DNA of 64,000 nucleotides from Linnemannia hyalina (Eukaryota > Mortierellomycota > Mortierellomycetes > Mortierellales > Mortierellaceae). Within the stretch, counting starts at the first letter, position 1. The number at the start of each line of letters is the position of its first letter. A model generated the notes under the pieces. That model ran no database searches. It worked only from the letters and a program-made list of their open reading frames with translations, and had not been told where the DNA came from. The translations under genes were made by a program, and so were the position numbers. Location: the NCBI GenBank assembly GCA_019671135.1, contig JAHRHY010000011.1:1914885-1978884 (forward strand), written 5' to 3'. Shown here piece by piece: positions 1-10,722 of the stretch.

Positions 1-1049
1 CCATCGAGGATGCAGAGGACAGGCTGGTATCTTGGGCGCATCGGCACATCAAAGGCAATTTGTGCTACAAGATATCTCCTCCACGACAAACACAACAAAT
101 ACAAGGATCAGCTTGTGGAGCCTATCGACAGCATGCTGGACCTCCTTATGTATCAGCGCTGCATGTTTGGGAATCACGACCTTGTCCTCAAGGAGGTAGA
201 CCCTCAATTGGTGGAGCATGCGTTTGGTCGGATCAAGATCATACAAGGTCACGCTGTTACCGTGATGGACGAGCCCTTCGTTTCCAAAGCTGTCGAGAAC
301 TATATCGCCGCTATCGATCCCTACTTCGCAAGGAATGTGCGGGAACGTATGGTAAAGCCGACGGCTATTGATCAGGGATGTGTGTTTGAGCGGTTCATGA
401 TGAAGGTCTTCAGTGAGACATTCAACACACGACCTTTATCTGAGTGGCCGCATCAGCCCCAATCTCTGATATGTGTCCAGCTTTCATCGGCAAGATGGAA
501 GTTGTTGGCTGAAGGGAACCTGGACTCGAGCAAGGCACGACTCACGCGATGATGTCGATGGAGCACTTCATGGACGCTCATGTCAACCATGGGTCAACCC
601 GTAACAACATGTCTGTCGCGCCATTTTTCTTTCCCAAATCCAAGCCATCGGAACCAGACTTGGTTTTCTTCATTCGGATCGACGGTGCTCGGTTGGTTCC
701 TGTCTTCGTTCAGATGAAGCTGCATCAAGGGTCGTCTAACTTCTGGGAGAAGGGTTGGAATGAGGGCCAGGCAAAGAATTTTCGCAAGTACTGCCCCGAC
801 AACGTCTACATCAGCATGATCGTTGCATACCCTACCAAATGGACTGAGAAGCTGCCAGCACCTTCAGAACTCCCAAAGGGCCCCAGTGGTGTTCAGAAGG
901 TCGTGATCAACATCAGCGATGACTATTTCAGCGACATTTTCCTCCAGGAGCATGTAGAGTTTATTGATCGACTCAAGAATGCTCGAAAGCGCTCTGTTGA
1001 CGACGATGACAGCAATGATGAGGACTGCTCCAAAAAGCAGAGGAGCTAA
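1..1049 (+). pseudogene. 3' end of a CRN/Crinkler-type gene with C-terminal PD-(D/E)XK-like domain, broken
   Basis: The reading frame is open from the left edge, so the gene starts outside the window. The first part (to about 450) runs in one frame; the second (from about 455 to the TAA at 1047-1049) runs in another. The second part holds a stretch with PDLVFFIRIDG followed by FVQMKLHQ, which fits the D...(E/Q)xK core of the restriction-endonuclease-like domains that end many fungal Crinkler-like proteins; the C-terminus is acidic then basic, like a nuclear signal. Two breaks are visible: a one-base loss near 450-455 inside a C run, and an in-frame TGA at 510-512 in the downstream frame. The gene is therefore a pseudogene unless a very short intron removes both. 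Family call is from remembered motif similarity to Mortierella/Rhizophagus CRN-like proteins. Confidence 0.6.
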
Positions 1050-1369
1050 TCTTTTATTGCAACTTCCTCTGCCCACTTGACACTCAATAAAAATACCATT
1101 CTCAAGAACAACAAATAACAACAAACAACAACAGCGACAGCAACAACTACTACTACTAAGACAAACACAAAAAAGGACAACAAAAAGACAAAAAGAAAAA
1201 GAAAAAAGAAAAAAGAAAAAAGAAAAAAGAAAAAAAGAACAACAGATTCAGGACTGAGTTAAGGTTTGTGGCTGACAACGGCTCTCATTGTGGCTAGCGT
1301 GTGGCTCTCATGTGGCTGAAAGAATGTTCTAGCGGTCCATATTTACATCGATCGAGATGAGCTGCAGTA

Positions 1370-1402
<33 letters not shown>

Positions 1403-1909
1403 GGGAGAGGGGACGGATTGAGGTGTGGCTGGGAAATTGCCAATAGATTTATCATAGGGAGATAATAACTGGTGTTACGGAATCAGATGGGTTCGGTTGA
1501 GATATTGTGGAGTGGTTGTTACACTCATAGTTGAGGTTGATGTTGTGAATAAGGGAAATGTAGAAGGTTGTTGAAACTGGGGGGGATCCTATGGCACGAT
1601 ACGCAAGCAAACAATACACACTGAAATAAACGGCGTCAGCTAGCTCAATCAATTGCTTCGTGAAGTTGTCTTTTGAAAGGACCTTTATGCTGCTTCTGTT
1701 GTACCTGAAATAAACGGCGTCAGCTAACTCAATCAATTGCTTCGTGAAGTTGTCTTTTGAAAGGACATGGAGCAAAAGATCGAGCTGCCTCGCTATTTTT
1801 ACTACTGCAGTATCTACTTTGATCTAAATTACGGTGAGGTCAAGGCACTGCAAGGAATGGGCTCTCTGTAACACTGGCTTGCGGCAGCCAAGCGTTCATA
1901 GCGACGTTA

Positions 1910-1944
<35 letters not shown>

Positions 1945-2456
1945 GCTGTAATTTGATTGATCCAAAAAAACACATTTTTTTTGAAACCTCGAAATTTTAT
2001 TTTTTTCGTGTGCTCAGATTATCCCAACCTCGAACAAGGAACGGCAATACCAATAGTTGGTCGCGCTCTTCTGGGTTTCCTCACTGGATGGTTTTTTTTA
2101 TCGATTGAGTGCTCTCAAATCCTTGAAGAGTCCCACCATTTTTAACTTTCGTCAAAGGCAACGTGAAAAAAGGAGAAAGGGCGTGACTTCGAGGCGCCTG
2201 TTGTCAAGTCCCAACCTTTATTCCGAACGAGGTTGGTAAATTGATTGTCCGATATATTTTTATTTTGCTTTTTGTGTTTTGAAGAAAGGAGCAGGTAAGA
2301 AAAGGACAAATGGTGAAGGTAGAAAAAGGATAAGAATGGGGGTCGAAGAAGATAGCGAACGAGAAAGACCTTAGACGACAGTCCAGATAGTGGAACCAGA
2401 AAAGTAGGATTGGCGAATGGAAAGCCTACGAGAAAAAAAAAAGAAATCTAACTGCT
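1050..2456. other. gene-free stretch with A-rich, poly(T) and duplicated DNA
   Basis: No convincing gene. It holds an A/C-rich then GAAAAA-rich stretch (1100-1245), a run of 30 T (1372-1401), a 62-bp direct duplication (1621-1682 and 1705-1766) and a dispersed repeat (about 1872-1935) that recurs inverted near 35135-35208. Confidence 0.6.
1621..1766. repeat. 62-bp direct duplication
   Basis: A 62-bp block at 1621-1682 is repeated at 1705-1766 with a single visible difference (TAG versus TAA within GTCAGCTA). The spacer is 22 bp. It lies in non-coding DNA. Confidence 0.85.
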
Positions 2457-3059
2457 CTAGCAAGAGATTCCAATGCTGACGTGGGGGATGTCGGCACACT
2501 TTCTGAAGAACTTGGGTCCAATGCACAAGTTGGCCGAGATGTTAACCTTTCCATTGCGGCAGATTCCATTGACACCAACTTTTCCAGCAATGCTGTCAAT
2601 GGGGTTGACGGAGCACCCTTGATGGACATCAGCACATTCAATGGCATTGGCTTTGATACCAAAGGCACTCACATCCAAGGTAATACCTCGCTCAAACTTG
2701 CAAGCCTTGAACTTGATAATCTTGATGCTGAACTCAACGCAATTGTCACCCTCCAACATTCCGAACTCCCTAAAGTCCTCGTCCATGTGAGGAATCCAAC
2801 CATACATCTCCATGAACTGATGAGGGTGGATTACAGTGATTTCCAACTCATGGGTGTCCACATGGATACCATCGTCAGTGGTGTCCCCTTGAGGATGGCG
2901 GTACTGGGGCATCGCAACGGTAGAGTCCTCTTGAAGGCGGTATGGGCGAGCAATCCAATCCTCAAGGGAGTTCGTGAATTGGCTTCTTGGAGCAGCGTTA
3001 CACACACCGCTCAAGGCGAGTGCAAAGCAGAGCACGGCAGAAATACGTTTGAAGGCCAT
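2457..3059 (-). CDS. secreted cysteine-rich protein (200 aa), function unknown
   Basis: The protein starts with a basic residue pair and a hydrophobic core ending in an A/NA-type cleavage region around residue 22, a clear signal peptide. The mature part has eight cysteines (107, 120, 142, 149, 167, 179, 188 and the very last residue 200), enough for four disulfides, and no membrane segment afterwards. The N-terminal third of the mature chain is rich in His, Asp and Glu. A TATA element lies about 255 bp upstream, leaving a 5' leader of about 225 nt that could contain an intron. It is compact, unbroken and not repeat-derived, so it looks like a real host gene. I do not recognise the family; a small secreted effector-like or cell-wall protein is possible. 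Confidence 0.75.
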   Translation of the reverse strand: MAFKRISAVLCFALALSGVCNAAPRSQFTNSLEDWIARPYRLQEDSTVAMPQYRHPQGDTTDDGIHVDTHELEITVIHPHQFMEMYGWIPHMDEDFREFGMLEGDNCVEFSIKIIKFKACKFERGITLDVSAFGIKANAIECADVHQGCSVNPIDSIAGKVGVNGICRNGKVNISANLCIGPKFFRKCADIPHVSIGISC

Positions 3060-3311
3060 TGCAGAAAGAGAGATGCTTGCAGATGAGATGGATTGTATTG
3101 GTGTTTGTCACAGAGGGAAACATTCAAAGTTAGCTCCAGCTGCAATTATGCATGGGGTTTGAATTTCACGAGGCTGTCAAAAGAATGTTCATTACCTATT
3201 GAGCAAGGGTTCTTGGGAAGGTTCTTGGGAAGGTTCTTGGGAAGGTAGGTCGAGTTGGTTTTTGGGAGTCGAGGCAGTGGAATGATGGTGTTGGTCCTCT
3301 AAATCCCTGCT

Positions 3312-3320
3312 CTTTTTATA
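3312..3320 (-). promoter_or_regulatory. TATA box of the secreted-protein gene
   Basis: TATAAAAAG on the minus strand, followed downstream by a pyrimidine-rich leader towards the ATG at 3059. A short 12-bp tandem repeat (GGTTCTTGGGAA, three copies, 3208-3245) sits in the presumed leader. Confidence 0.55.
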
Positions 3321-4659
3321 CAAGATGAGGGTTCCGACTCTCTTTGAAGCCTTGCCAGTGGATGTGGTTGTCAGGGATGAAAAAAAATCCCACCCACCTC
3401 TGCTTTCCCCTTCCCGCTCTCGACTTCAATGAACATGCACCAATTTCTCATCATCACTTCCTTGGACAAGAGAGATTCTTTTTCTTGTCAGATGATCAAC
3501 AAATAAGCACGTCTTCTTTCAAGGCGACCTGGACCATGCACGAATGACTCCAGAAGCAAGGAAGCTTTCCCGAATCCTCCTTCAGTGGTTGCAATGGACG
3601 AAAGTTGCCGTCTCGGTTAATTTGTATTGTCTTCTTGTCAGCACTCATAGATTCCCAACCACCACACCATTCTCCTCCATGAATTCCAAGTCGGCTCCTC
3701 CACCTCCCCCGAAAAAAGAAATCGAAAAACCTCTTTCTTTTCGACACCGTTTAAACCGTCGCGCGTTCCCATGCACTTTTTCTTTGTTCAACAGCAGTGA
3801 ATTGTTCTTCAGCTTCTCACTCCCGCGGAAGGGGCATTAATCTTTGTTCACACAGTGTGCCTCTTGTTCTGGATCCTATCTTCGTTCGCTCTTCCATGCA
3901 CCTGTGCTCTAGTCTTTTTTCATGTGCCCTGAGTGCCTGTTTTTCTTCCTCCCGCTAGCCGTGCCCCTTTTCTTTGCTCATGCGCTGTGCATGCATATTT
4001 CCTTCTGCCAATAACGTCCAGTCATATTCTCAAGTGCCTATTGTCTATTGACGCGCTGTGCTCGTTTTGTTTTTCCTCTTTTATGATTTTCGCTACTCAC
4101 GCCTTGGCACGCTCCCATTTCCCCTTTTTTTGTTCATGCGCTGTGCATGGTCTTTTTTTTCCTTTGCCCACATCCTGACACGTTCCCTTGCCCCTTTTCT
4201 TTTCTTTTCGAGCGCTCTGAGTTCTCCCTCTTTTCCTTCGCATCTCAATCTCTGGCGCATTCCCCTGCCCCTTTTCTTTTTTCATGCACTCTGCATATAT
4301 TTCTATTTTGTTGTTGCTCACATTCCTCTGCTGCTTCTTTTTTTCATGTGCTGTATGTATATGCTCTAAATCCTCTGTGCTTTTCGCTCTCACCGGTTGA
4401 TAAGCATATCACGCATGATCCGCAAGTCAACTTACGTAGTCCTTAATGGTCTTTAGGCTCTGGGTCTCTTTTCATTCGTGTCTAGCGCAGACAATAACAT
4501 ATTCCCTGTTGTGAACGTAGGTGGCCTACTGGCCTTCCCTTTTTATTTAGAGTGTTTAGAAGTGATGTGTGGGAGTTTTGGAACTATGCGTTCGAAGGGA
4601 AAGAGAGGGAGAGTAGCTAGGAGAAGGAAGGATGCTAGTGGGGGCGTCTTCCTCTCTAG
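3321..4659. other. pyrimidine-rich low-complexity region with degenerate minisatellite
   Basis: No supported gene. From about 3700 the plus strand is C/T-rich. Between about 3950 and 4350 a degenerate unit recurs around the core CATGCGCTGTGCATG, separated by CCCCTTTTCTTT-type tracts. The same core occurs inverted in a cleaner tandem array at 36002-36200. Confidence 0.5.
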
Positions 4660-4752
4660 GGAGGCCTTTCACGTCCAAATTATCATATGGTGTTTGTTAC
4701 ATCTCTGTAGATCTCGACGATATCCATAGCGACTATTAGATGAGAATGTACT
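4660..4752 (+). repeat. fragment of the 497-bp GGAGGCC-end repeat
   Basis: Begins GGAGGCCTTTC and follows the outer end of the repeat found at 50947-51443 (and inverted at 31318-31812) for about 93 bp, with several substitutions, then diverges. An old truncated copy. Confidence 0.75.
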
Positions 4753-4789
4753 GTGCTCCAAAAAATTGATTCATGTATTTGCGATTTCG

Positions 4790-4975
4790 ACTTTTTTTTT
4801 AAATGCTCATTCACCAATGTTCCGACCGGCCCCCAGATTCTTGTCATTCATTCTCTTGATTCGTAGCCTCATTCATTACAACTTGCTTCTTTTTGCATGG
4901 ACCGACATCGGATCATCGTCGGAATCGAAATGCCTGAATCGAATGAATCAGTTAATTGGATTAATGCATCCCGAT
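4790..4975 (+). repeat. diverged dispersed repeat, inverted copy at about 37760-37945
   Basis: Shares a run of diverged blocks, in reverse complement, with 37760-37945, including ATTCATTCTCTTGATTCG and a CGACATCGGATCATCG-like block. There is no coding capacity; it is an unidentified repeat family. The following 4976-5452 holds nothing I can identify. Confidence 0.6.
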
Positions 4976-5452
4976 TTTCTTTTTCAACTTGCGGGGTCTT
5001 TTTAGTTTCTCACTACCTTTAAACTTTAATGAGTTACGTACTGAATCCTATAGGACCATCTATCAAAGTTTGGAGTTCTTACTCATAGTCTTTTCTATAT
5101 GACCTATGTGTCTGATTTCACATGGATTTAGTACGTATTTAGCTGTGGTTTTTTAACCACAAGCTCAAACTGAAAGCTGGCCCATTTGTAGCGCATGGTG
5201 TATAATCTAAATGTGGTCAATGTAAGAGGCCAGTTATTCCCTATGGAGCGCAATATCATGACAATGTGTGAAATCATGCTAGCTCCATGTAACAATACTT
5301 ACATTAGTGATATTTCATGCTAGCGTTATGATAATCCCGTACCTTTTCTATGATGATAATCCACTCTATGTCTTAGCTTTCAGTTTGCCGTAGTAAGCGC
5401 ACTGAGCTTCTCATCTCTTTCTCTTTAAAAAAATAACGATTTCTGTATATCA

Positions 5453-6130
5453 CGTGAGGGCGGAGCCCGAACTAAAAATGTTGTGAGGGCCGTGGCCCTC
5501 ACCAGTATCTTGCGCGTAGCGCCAGCGCGAAGCGCCAGTATTTTGTGAGCGAAGCGAGCGATGGTCACGGGCAAGGCCATCAAGAGTATCTTGCGCGAAG
5601 CGCGCCAGTGTCCTGTGAGCGCAGCGAGCGTACGGGCACGGGCTAAGAGGATATGAGGGCGTAGCCCGAATCAAGGGGCTTTCAAGAGGATGTGAGCGCA
5701 GCGAGCAATGGTCACGGGCGCGCCCTGGCGCGACAATCGAAAGTATCTTGCGCGAAGCGCCAGTATGTTGTGACCGCACGGGTACGAAAGGGAGAAGATC
5801 ATGTGAGGGCGTAGCCCGAACCAGAGGACCTTTTTTGCGCCAAGCGCCCGTACTTTGTGAGCGAAGCGAGCAATGGTCACGGGCAAGGCCATCAAGAGTA
5901 TCTTGCGCAAAGCGCGCCAGTATCCTGTGAGCGCAGCGAGCGTACAGGCACGGGCTAAGAGGATATGAGGATATGAGGGCGTAGCCCAAATCAAGGGGCT
6001 TTGAAGAGGATGTGAGGGCGTAGCCCGAACCAGAGAAACTTTCTTGCGCAAAGCCCCAATATTTAGTAAGGGCAAAGCTGTAGCTGTCAGATACCTGTTG
6101 CCGCCTGCGGCAAAAGGAAGCGACCGCTGG
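5453..6130. repeat. cluster of short GC-rich palindromes
   Basis: Dozens of 11-15 bp near-perfect palindromes with 1-3 nt loops: GGGCGTAGCCC, GCGCGAAGCGC, GAGCGAAGCGAGC, GAGCGCAGCGAGC, GCCGCCTGCGGC. They are arranged in larger repeating blocks (for example a block around 5560-5700 repeats at 5860-6010). The long minus-strand open frame across this region (283 codons, 5450-6301) is a by-product of the repeats and I do not call it a gene. Confidence 0.85.
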
Positions 6131-6301
6131 AGCGTGGCCGTCTGGGCCATCTAGCGCGAAGCACCAGTGTGCTGTGAACGAGCCTTTTTGCAAGCCTACT
6201 AAAAAGCAAGAAATCCTCTGGCGTGATGTAGAGCAAAGGGTAGTCAAGGATATCTTGAATATACTGCGAGTGAGGGTGATCCGAGAGAATAATGAATACA
6301 A

Positions 6302-7041
6302 ACAAGGCCAGGGGGATGGCTCCCCAGCTACTAAGATGACTATCTAATAAGGGAGGTCAGCTGGGCCCAGCTGGGACCAGGGATATTATTCTTTATGGCA
6401 CAACAGGAAACTCGACAGGTATGAGCTCTACATTCCCCAAGCGTGCCATTGGCCACAGGTAGTTGTGAAAAGTTTACAGTCACACTACAGTTGAAAAAGG
6501 AAAAAGGTAATAGGCAAGTGGCACCCGTATCTTTAAACGAGTCTTCTTCAAAGACCCTTCAAACACCCTTCAAAGACCCACACCTCTCACCCCAGATCCC
6601 CTTACAGCAACTTCCGGCACCCGTGGCATCGCCCACGGGCAACCTTTCTAGTATATTAAAATCAAGGTGTCGTATATCACATGATATAGCAAATTTTCTG
6701 TAATTGCATAATTGCACAACCACGTGGCGCCTCCATGCTTGACATCATGTTATCGATAACATCACCCCTTTTTATAACCCACCTCCTCTTTTCTTTTACA
6801 ACAACAGACAACAATAGCAACAACAGCAAGTAACAAATGACACCAGTAACAAAAAAGACATCCACCAGCATGGCATGGACAAACGTGAGACATGAGAATG
6901 CAGACGCAGCATGGCATGGACAGACATGAGGATGCAGCTTGGCATGGACAGACATGAAGATGCAGCTTGGCATGGACAGACATGAAGATGCAGCTTGGCC
7001 CTTTTTTCGAAAAAGTGCACCAGACTCATGATGTTAACACC
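6302..7041. repeat. non-coding DNA with a 28-bp minisatellite
   Basis: No gene is seen. At about 6870-6990 a unit of about 28 bp (ATGGACAGACATGAAGATGC plus AGCTTGGC) is repeated three to four times. Single related units recur at 7160-7205 and 39395-39440 inside the two Helitrons, so the array probably expanded from Helitron DNA. Confidence 0.65.
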
Positions 7042-7686
7042 AAAGTGAGAACGCTACTATCAGAGTGGGTTCCGTACCATATTCCCTCTGAGGTGTGAAA
7101 TAAAAGATCCCTCTCTTTCTTGCCATTGACATATTCGACCATACACCATACTTTTCAGCATGGACAGACATGAGGACGCAGCTTGGCATGGACAAACACA
7201 AAGATGCGAGCACACCTACCACAAGGAAGAACAAGAACGAAGAAAACACCAGACACCATTCTAATGAACATGATCAGAGAACAGCCGGGTGACGGTATGT
7301 CTTGGCATAAGGAGAGTGAAAAGATTGTGTTTTCTTTTTAGAAACGCGTAAACGTCTCACAATTATCAGTATCAATTCTCTTTAATCCTTGACAGTCTCA
7401 ACAGGAGCAAACCATCCACGCCTCTCTATACCTGTACCCGTACCCGTTCTTTCTGCTACAAAGTAAGTCTATGTCAAAGCCTATATACAACCATGTTCTT
7501 TTTTATGTTCATTTCTGTTCATCCCTGACCTTCGGTAATTTTTTCCTACTTATCGCAGGCAACAATCCTATTTGAGCCCTAAGGTCCTTGGTTCGGCGGC
7601 TGCGGCGCATGGTAAAAGGGTGCACCGCTCTCAATAAATGCAGGCGCTGAAACACAGACGATGGGCAGAACGACAACGCAACTATC

Positions 7687-7946
7687 GTGAATGTCTCTGA
7701 TCCAACCCCTGATGTCCCTGTCAACAACATGACCTCTGATATCGACAGCAGAAGCATCTTGATCTCAACGGCTCCTGTTCATGACCCTGTCCCCGACAAT
7801 ATTACGTATTTTGAGGATGCGTATACACACCTCCGGAGTGTCAAGCCCAAGGTTGCCACTGTTGTTCCCCACCCCAACGCCAACTTCAAAGGTGAGTGGG
7901 CGCCGATTAGGGGTCTTTTTCAGGACCACCTCAACTCAAGACCAGA

Positions 7947-8020
<74 letters not shown>

Positions 8021-8437
8021 TAGGAGCAAATTGCAAAAGTCGTCTCTGCCAACAATATACCTACTGTCGCCGTCCCTGTCACTGGTCAGAACTCGGACAA
8101 AGACTATGGATTCAACGACAACAATGATTTCATTGACGCCCTGAATGGCGTGCTGACGAACGGCAACTTTGACGATGTCTTTTCAATAGCCATTCACAAT
8201 GCCTACCAAAACGGTACCATCAATAGCGATCGCCCGTCCATTGTTGGAACATCCTCGGTTATGTTGGACAAGCGAGGGCGAATGATTGTTGAAGAGGAGA
8301 CTGACGAGGAGTCGGAAGCGGCACTATCGTCCACCGCCATCACCACCAGCACCACCACCAGCACCATCACCAGCACCAGCGCCGCCACTGCCACAGCTAC
8401 CGCTACAGGATCTTACACCGCCGCCACTGAAGGCTAA
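7687..8437 (+). pseudogene. Helitron upstream ORF remnant with hexanucleotide repeat
   Basis: The region after the repeat (a D-rich segment around 8090-8330 and a Thr/Ser/Ala-rich tail) is conserved in the same frame in copy 2. The part before the repeat reads in a different frame, so the gene is broken or spliced. A (GGAGCA)n tract spans about 7946-8024. Copy 2 has only about five repeat units. I do not recognise a domain; it may be the degenerate linker region between Rep and helicase. Confidence 0.45.
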
Positions 8438-8612
8438 ATCACTGCAGACCAAACAAATGCAGCAAGTAAGGAGGTATTTCTTTTGGTCATTTTTTTCCCT
8501 GAATGTCTGACCATTGCAACTCCTTGCTTACTATTTTTTCTCACTCTCTTTTTTTTTACTATCCTTTGTATAATAGCATCCTTCACGCATCGAGATTCGC
8601 GAATTTCGCGAT

Positions 8613-10432
8613 ATGAGATACCTCTCTTCCCATGAGAGCATGTGGCGCATCCTTGGATATCCTTTGTACGGTCGTTCACCTGCTGTGCAACGTCTACAGG
8701 TCCATCTCATAGGCCAGCACAACGTCACATACGCGGATCTACTTTGTGTCGCCCGCCGTAACAACGACAGTCAACTGATGGCCTACTTTAAGCTGAACCA
8801 AGAGGACAAGGACGCACATAGATATGCATACGCCGAGATTCGCGAGCATTACACCTACGACCAAAACAATCGCAAGTGGGACAAGAGGAATCAAAAGGAC
8901 ACCCTCAAGATTGCCCGGATCTACTTTGTCCAGCCTAAGGACGGCGAGAGGTTCTGTCTCCCTTCTCTGGCCGCCTTTCCCACTATGCCACAAGACATCA
9001 GCGACAGCATTCTCCGCTACATCCCAAAGTCCGCCTCTGACCACAGCGAAAAATCGCATGAAGAGCTCGCCAAGCTGGCGGGCCCTCACATTCAAACCAT
9101 GAATGTCGAGCATCGGGTAATATTTGACGAAGTCATCGCCTCTGTCTCCACACCCGTCCGCCCCCAAAGGACCGACCTCTATTTTATTGACGGACCAGGT
9201 GGCACCGGCAAATTCTTTCTCTACAACACACTGATTGAACAAATCAGTGGTGTTATGAAAAAGAATGTTGTTGTCCTCGCGTCATCCGGTATAGCAGCTC
9301 TGATCCTTCATGGTGGACGCATTGCACACTCTGTCTTCAAGTTCCCCAATCCAGTTTTCAAAGACTCGACCTGAAATATCACCCGCGAGCAACAAGTCGG
9401 ATCCATTATTCATGCGGCCGACCTCATCATCTGGGACGAGGTACCCATGATGCATCGAAATGTCTTTGAGTCTGTGGACCGGATTATGGATCGACCCTTG
9501 GTTCCTTTCGGCGGAAAGATTGTCGTGTTCGGTGGTGACTTTCAACAGGTGTTGCCGGTGGTTGTTCATGGATCTCAGTCTCAAATCGAAGGCGCATGTC
9601 TAAAGATGTCTGGCACCATTTGGCCCAAGGTCAAGGAACTCAAGCAAACTCGCAATATGCGAGTCATGGAGGACAAGAGCAGCTCTTTTTCTTCCGTCGT
9701 TTTTTTGCTACATGTGGGTGAAGGCAAGGAGCAGACATTTTCCTTGGCGACTCTGATGATTATATCAGGATTCCAGACGACATCCTTTTTACACCACATG
9801 GACCCAATCTCAGCAACGAGCACGAGATCCAACTTATCCGCACCATCTACCCCAATATCTCCATCGGCAACTTTGCACCTCACGACATCAAGCGCACCGC
9901 TATTTTGACAACACTGAACAAGGATGTCAATTACATGAACAACCTCCCGACCACACTACTTCCTGGCAAGGCAACAGAGTACCTTGGCCAAGACTCCGTT
10001 CCGGATTCAGACACCAACGGCGTCGCCAACTGTCCTACAGAGTATCTCAACTCTTTGGACCCCACTGGATTACCTCCCTACTATCTGGTGCTGAAAGTTG
10101 GCATGCCCATCATTCTCCTCCGAAATGTGGACCAAAAAAAAAGACTCTGCAACGGAACTCGCTTGATCGTCCGCCGGCTCAGGCCACGCTGCATCATGGC
10201 AACAATCCTGACGGAACCTTTTGCCACCGACTTGGTCTTCATCCCACGAGTGCCTATTTAACAACAGACGACAAGTCCACCCCGATCATATTCAAGAGAC
10301 GGCAGTTCCCGGTCAGGCCCGCTTTTGCCATGACGATCAACAAGGCGCAGGGTCAAACCCTTGAAAATGTCGGACTCTATCTCCCTACTGCTGTGTTCAC
10401 ACACAGTAAGCTTTATATTTCTCTTTCTTGAT
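8613..10432 (+). pseudogene. Helitron PIF1-like helicase, broken
   Basis: Starts with the linker typical of Helitron proteins (SSHESMWRILGYPLY). Walker A follows (GPGGTGKFF), then GGRIAHSVF, Walker B (IIWDEVPMMH), GGDFQQVLPV and the C-terminal motif TINKAQGQTLENVG. The usual stretch between the linker and helicase is shortened. At least three lesions are visible relative to copy 2: TGC changed to TGA at 9372-9374, a one-base shift near 9745, and another near 10257, with further decay at the end. The true start is uncertain because the preceding Rep-proximal part is missing. The family function is 5'-3' unwinding during rolling-circle transposition. Confidence 0.85.
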
Positions 10433-10515
10433 GCGCAGACATCAAAAATGTCAAAGTTCTTATGATCCATGGCAGCATCCCCGAGCTTGAGGGCACATAC
10501 ACTAGAAGTGATGTC

Positions 10516-10712
10516 TGTCAAGAAAGCAGACCAAGCAATAGAATGAAGTAGATAAAGAGAACCTTGATCAAGGACTAAGAAATGAGTATAAGGAATAGGT
10601 TAAAGAGTATGTTGTATTGGCGATACCAAGTAAAGAGCTATAGATTTGCTATCTAAGGCCCTTTTATACTCGTTAGGGCGAAGTCACAAGAGCAAGCTCT
10701 TGTCTCGTGACA
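10516..10712 (-). repeat. Gypsy-1 3' LTR
   Basis: 197 bp, TG...CA, identical by eye to 15937-16133. The polypurine tract AGAGGGGGAGGT (minus strand, 10713-10724) abuts it and overlaps the Pol stop codon at 10723-10725. Confidence 0.95.
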
Positions 10713-10722
10713 ACCTCCCCCT

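Noticed and set aside
2481..3086. Plus-strand open frame opposite the secreted protein
   Set aside because: Mirror of the real minus-strand gene, which has a signal peptide and cysteine pattern.
4058..4446. Overlapping open frames in the C/T-rich region
   Set aside because: Phe/Leu/Ser-rich translations of pyrimidine tracts, present in several frames.
5450..6301. 283-codon minus-strand open frame
   Set aside because: Its translation is a periodic product of the palindrome repeats with no domain and repeated in several frames; not a gene.
6840..6995. CRISPR-like array
   Set aside because: Units of 28 bp abut each other without spacers; it is a minisatellite in a eukaryotic context.
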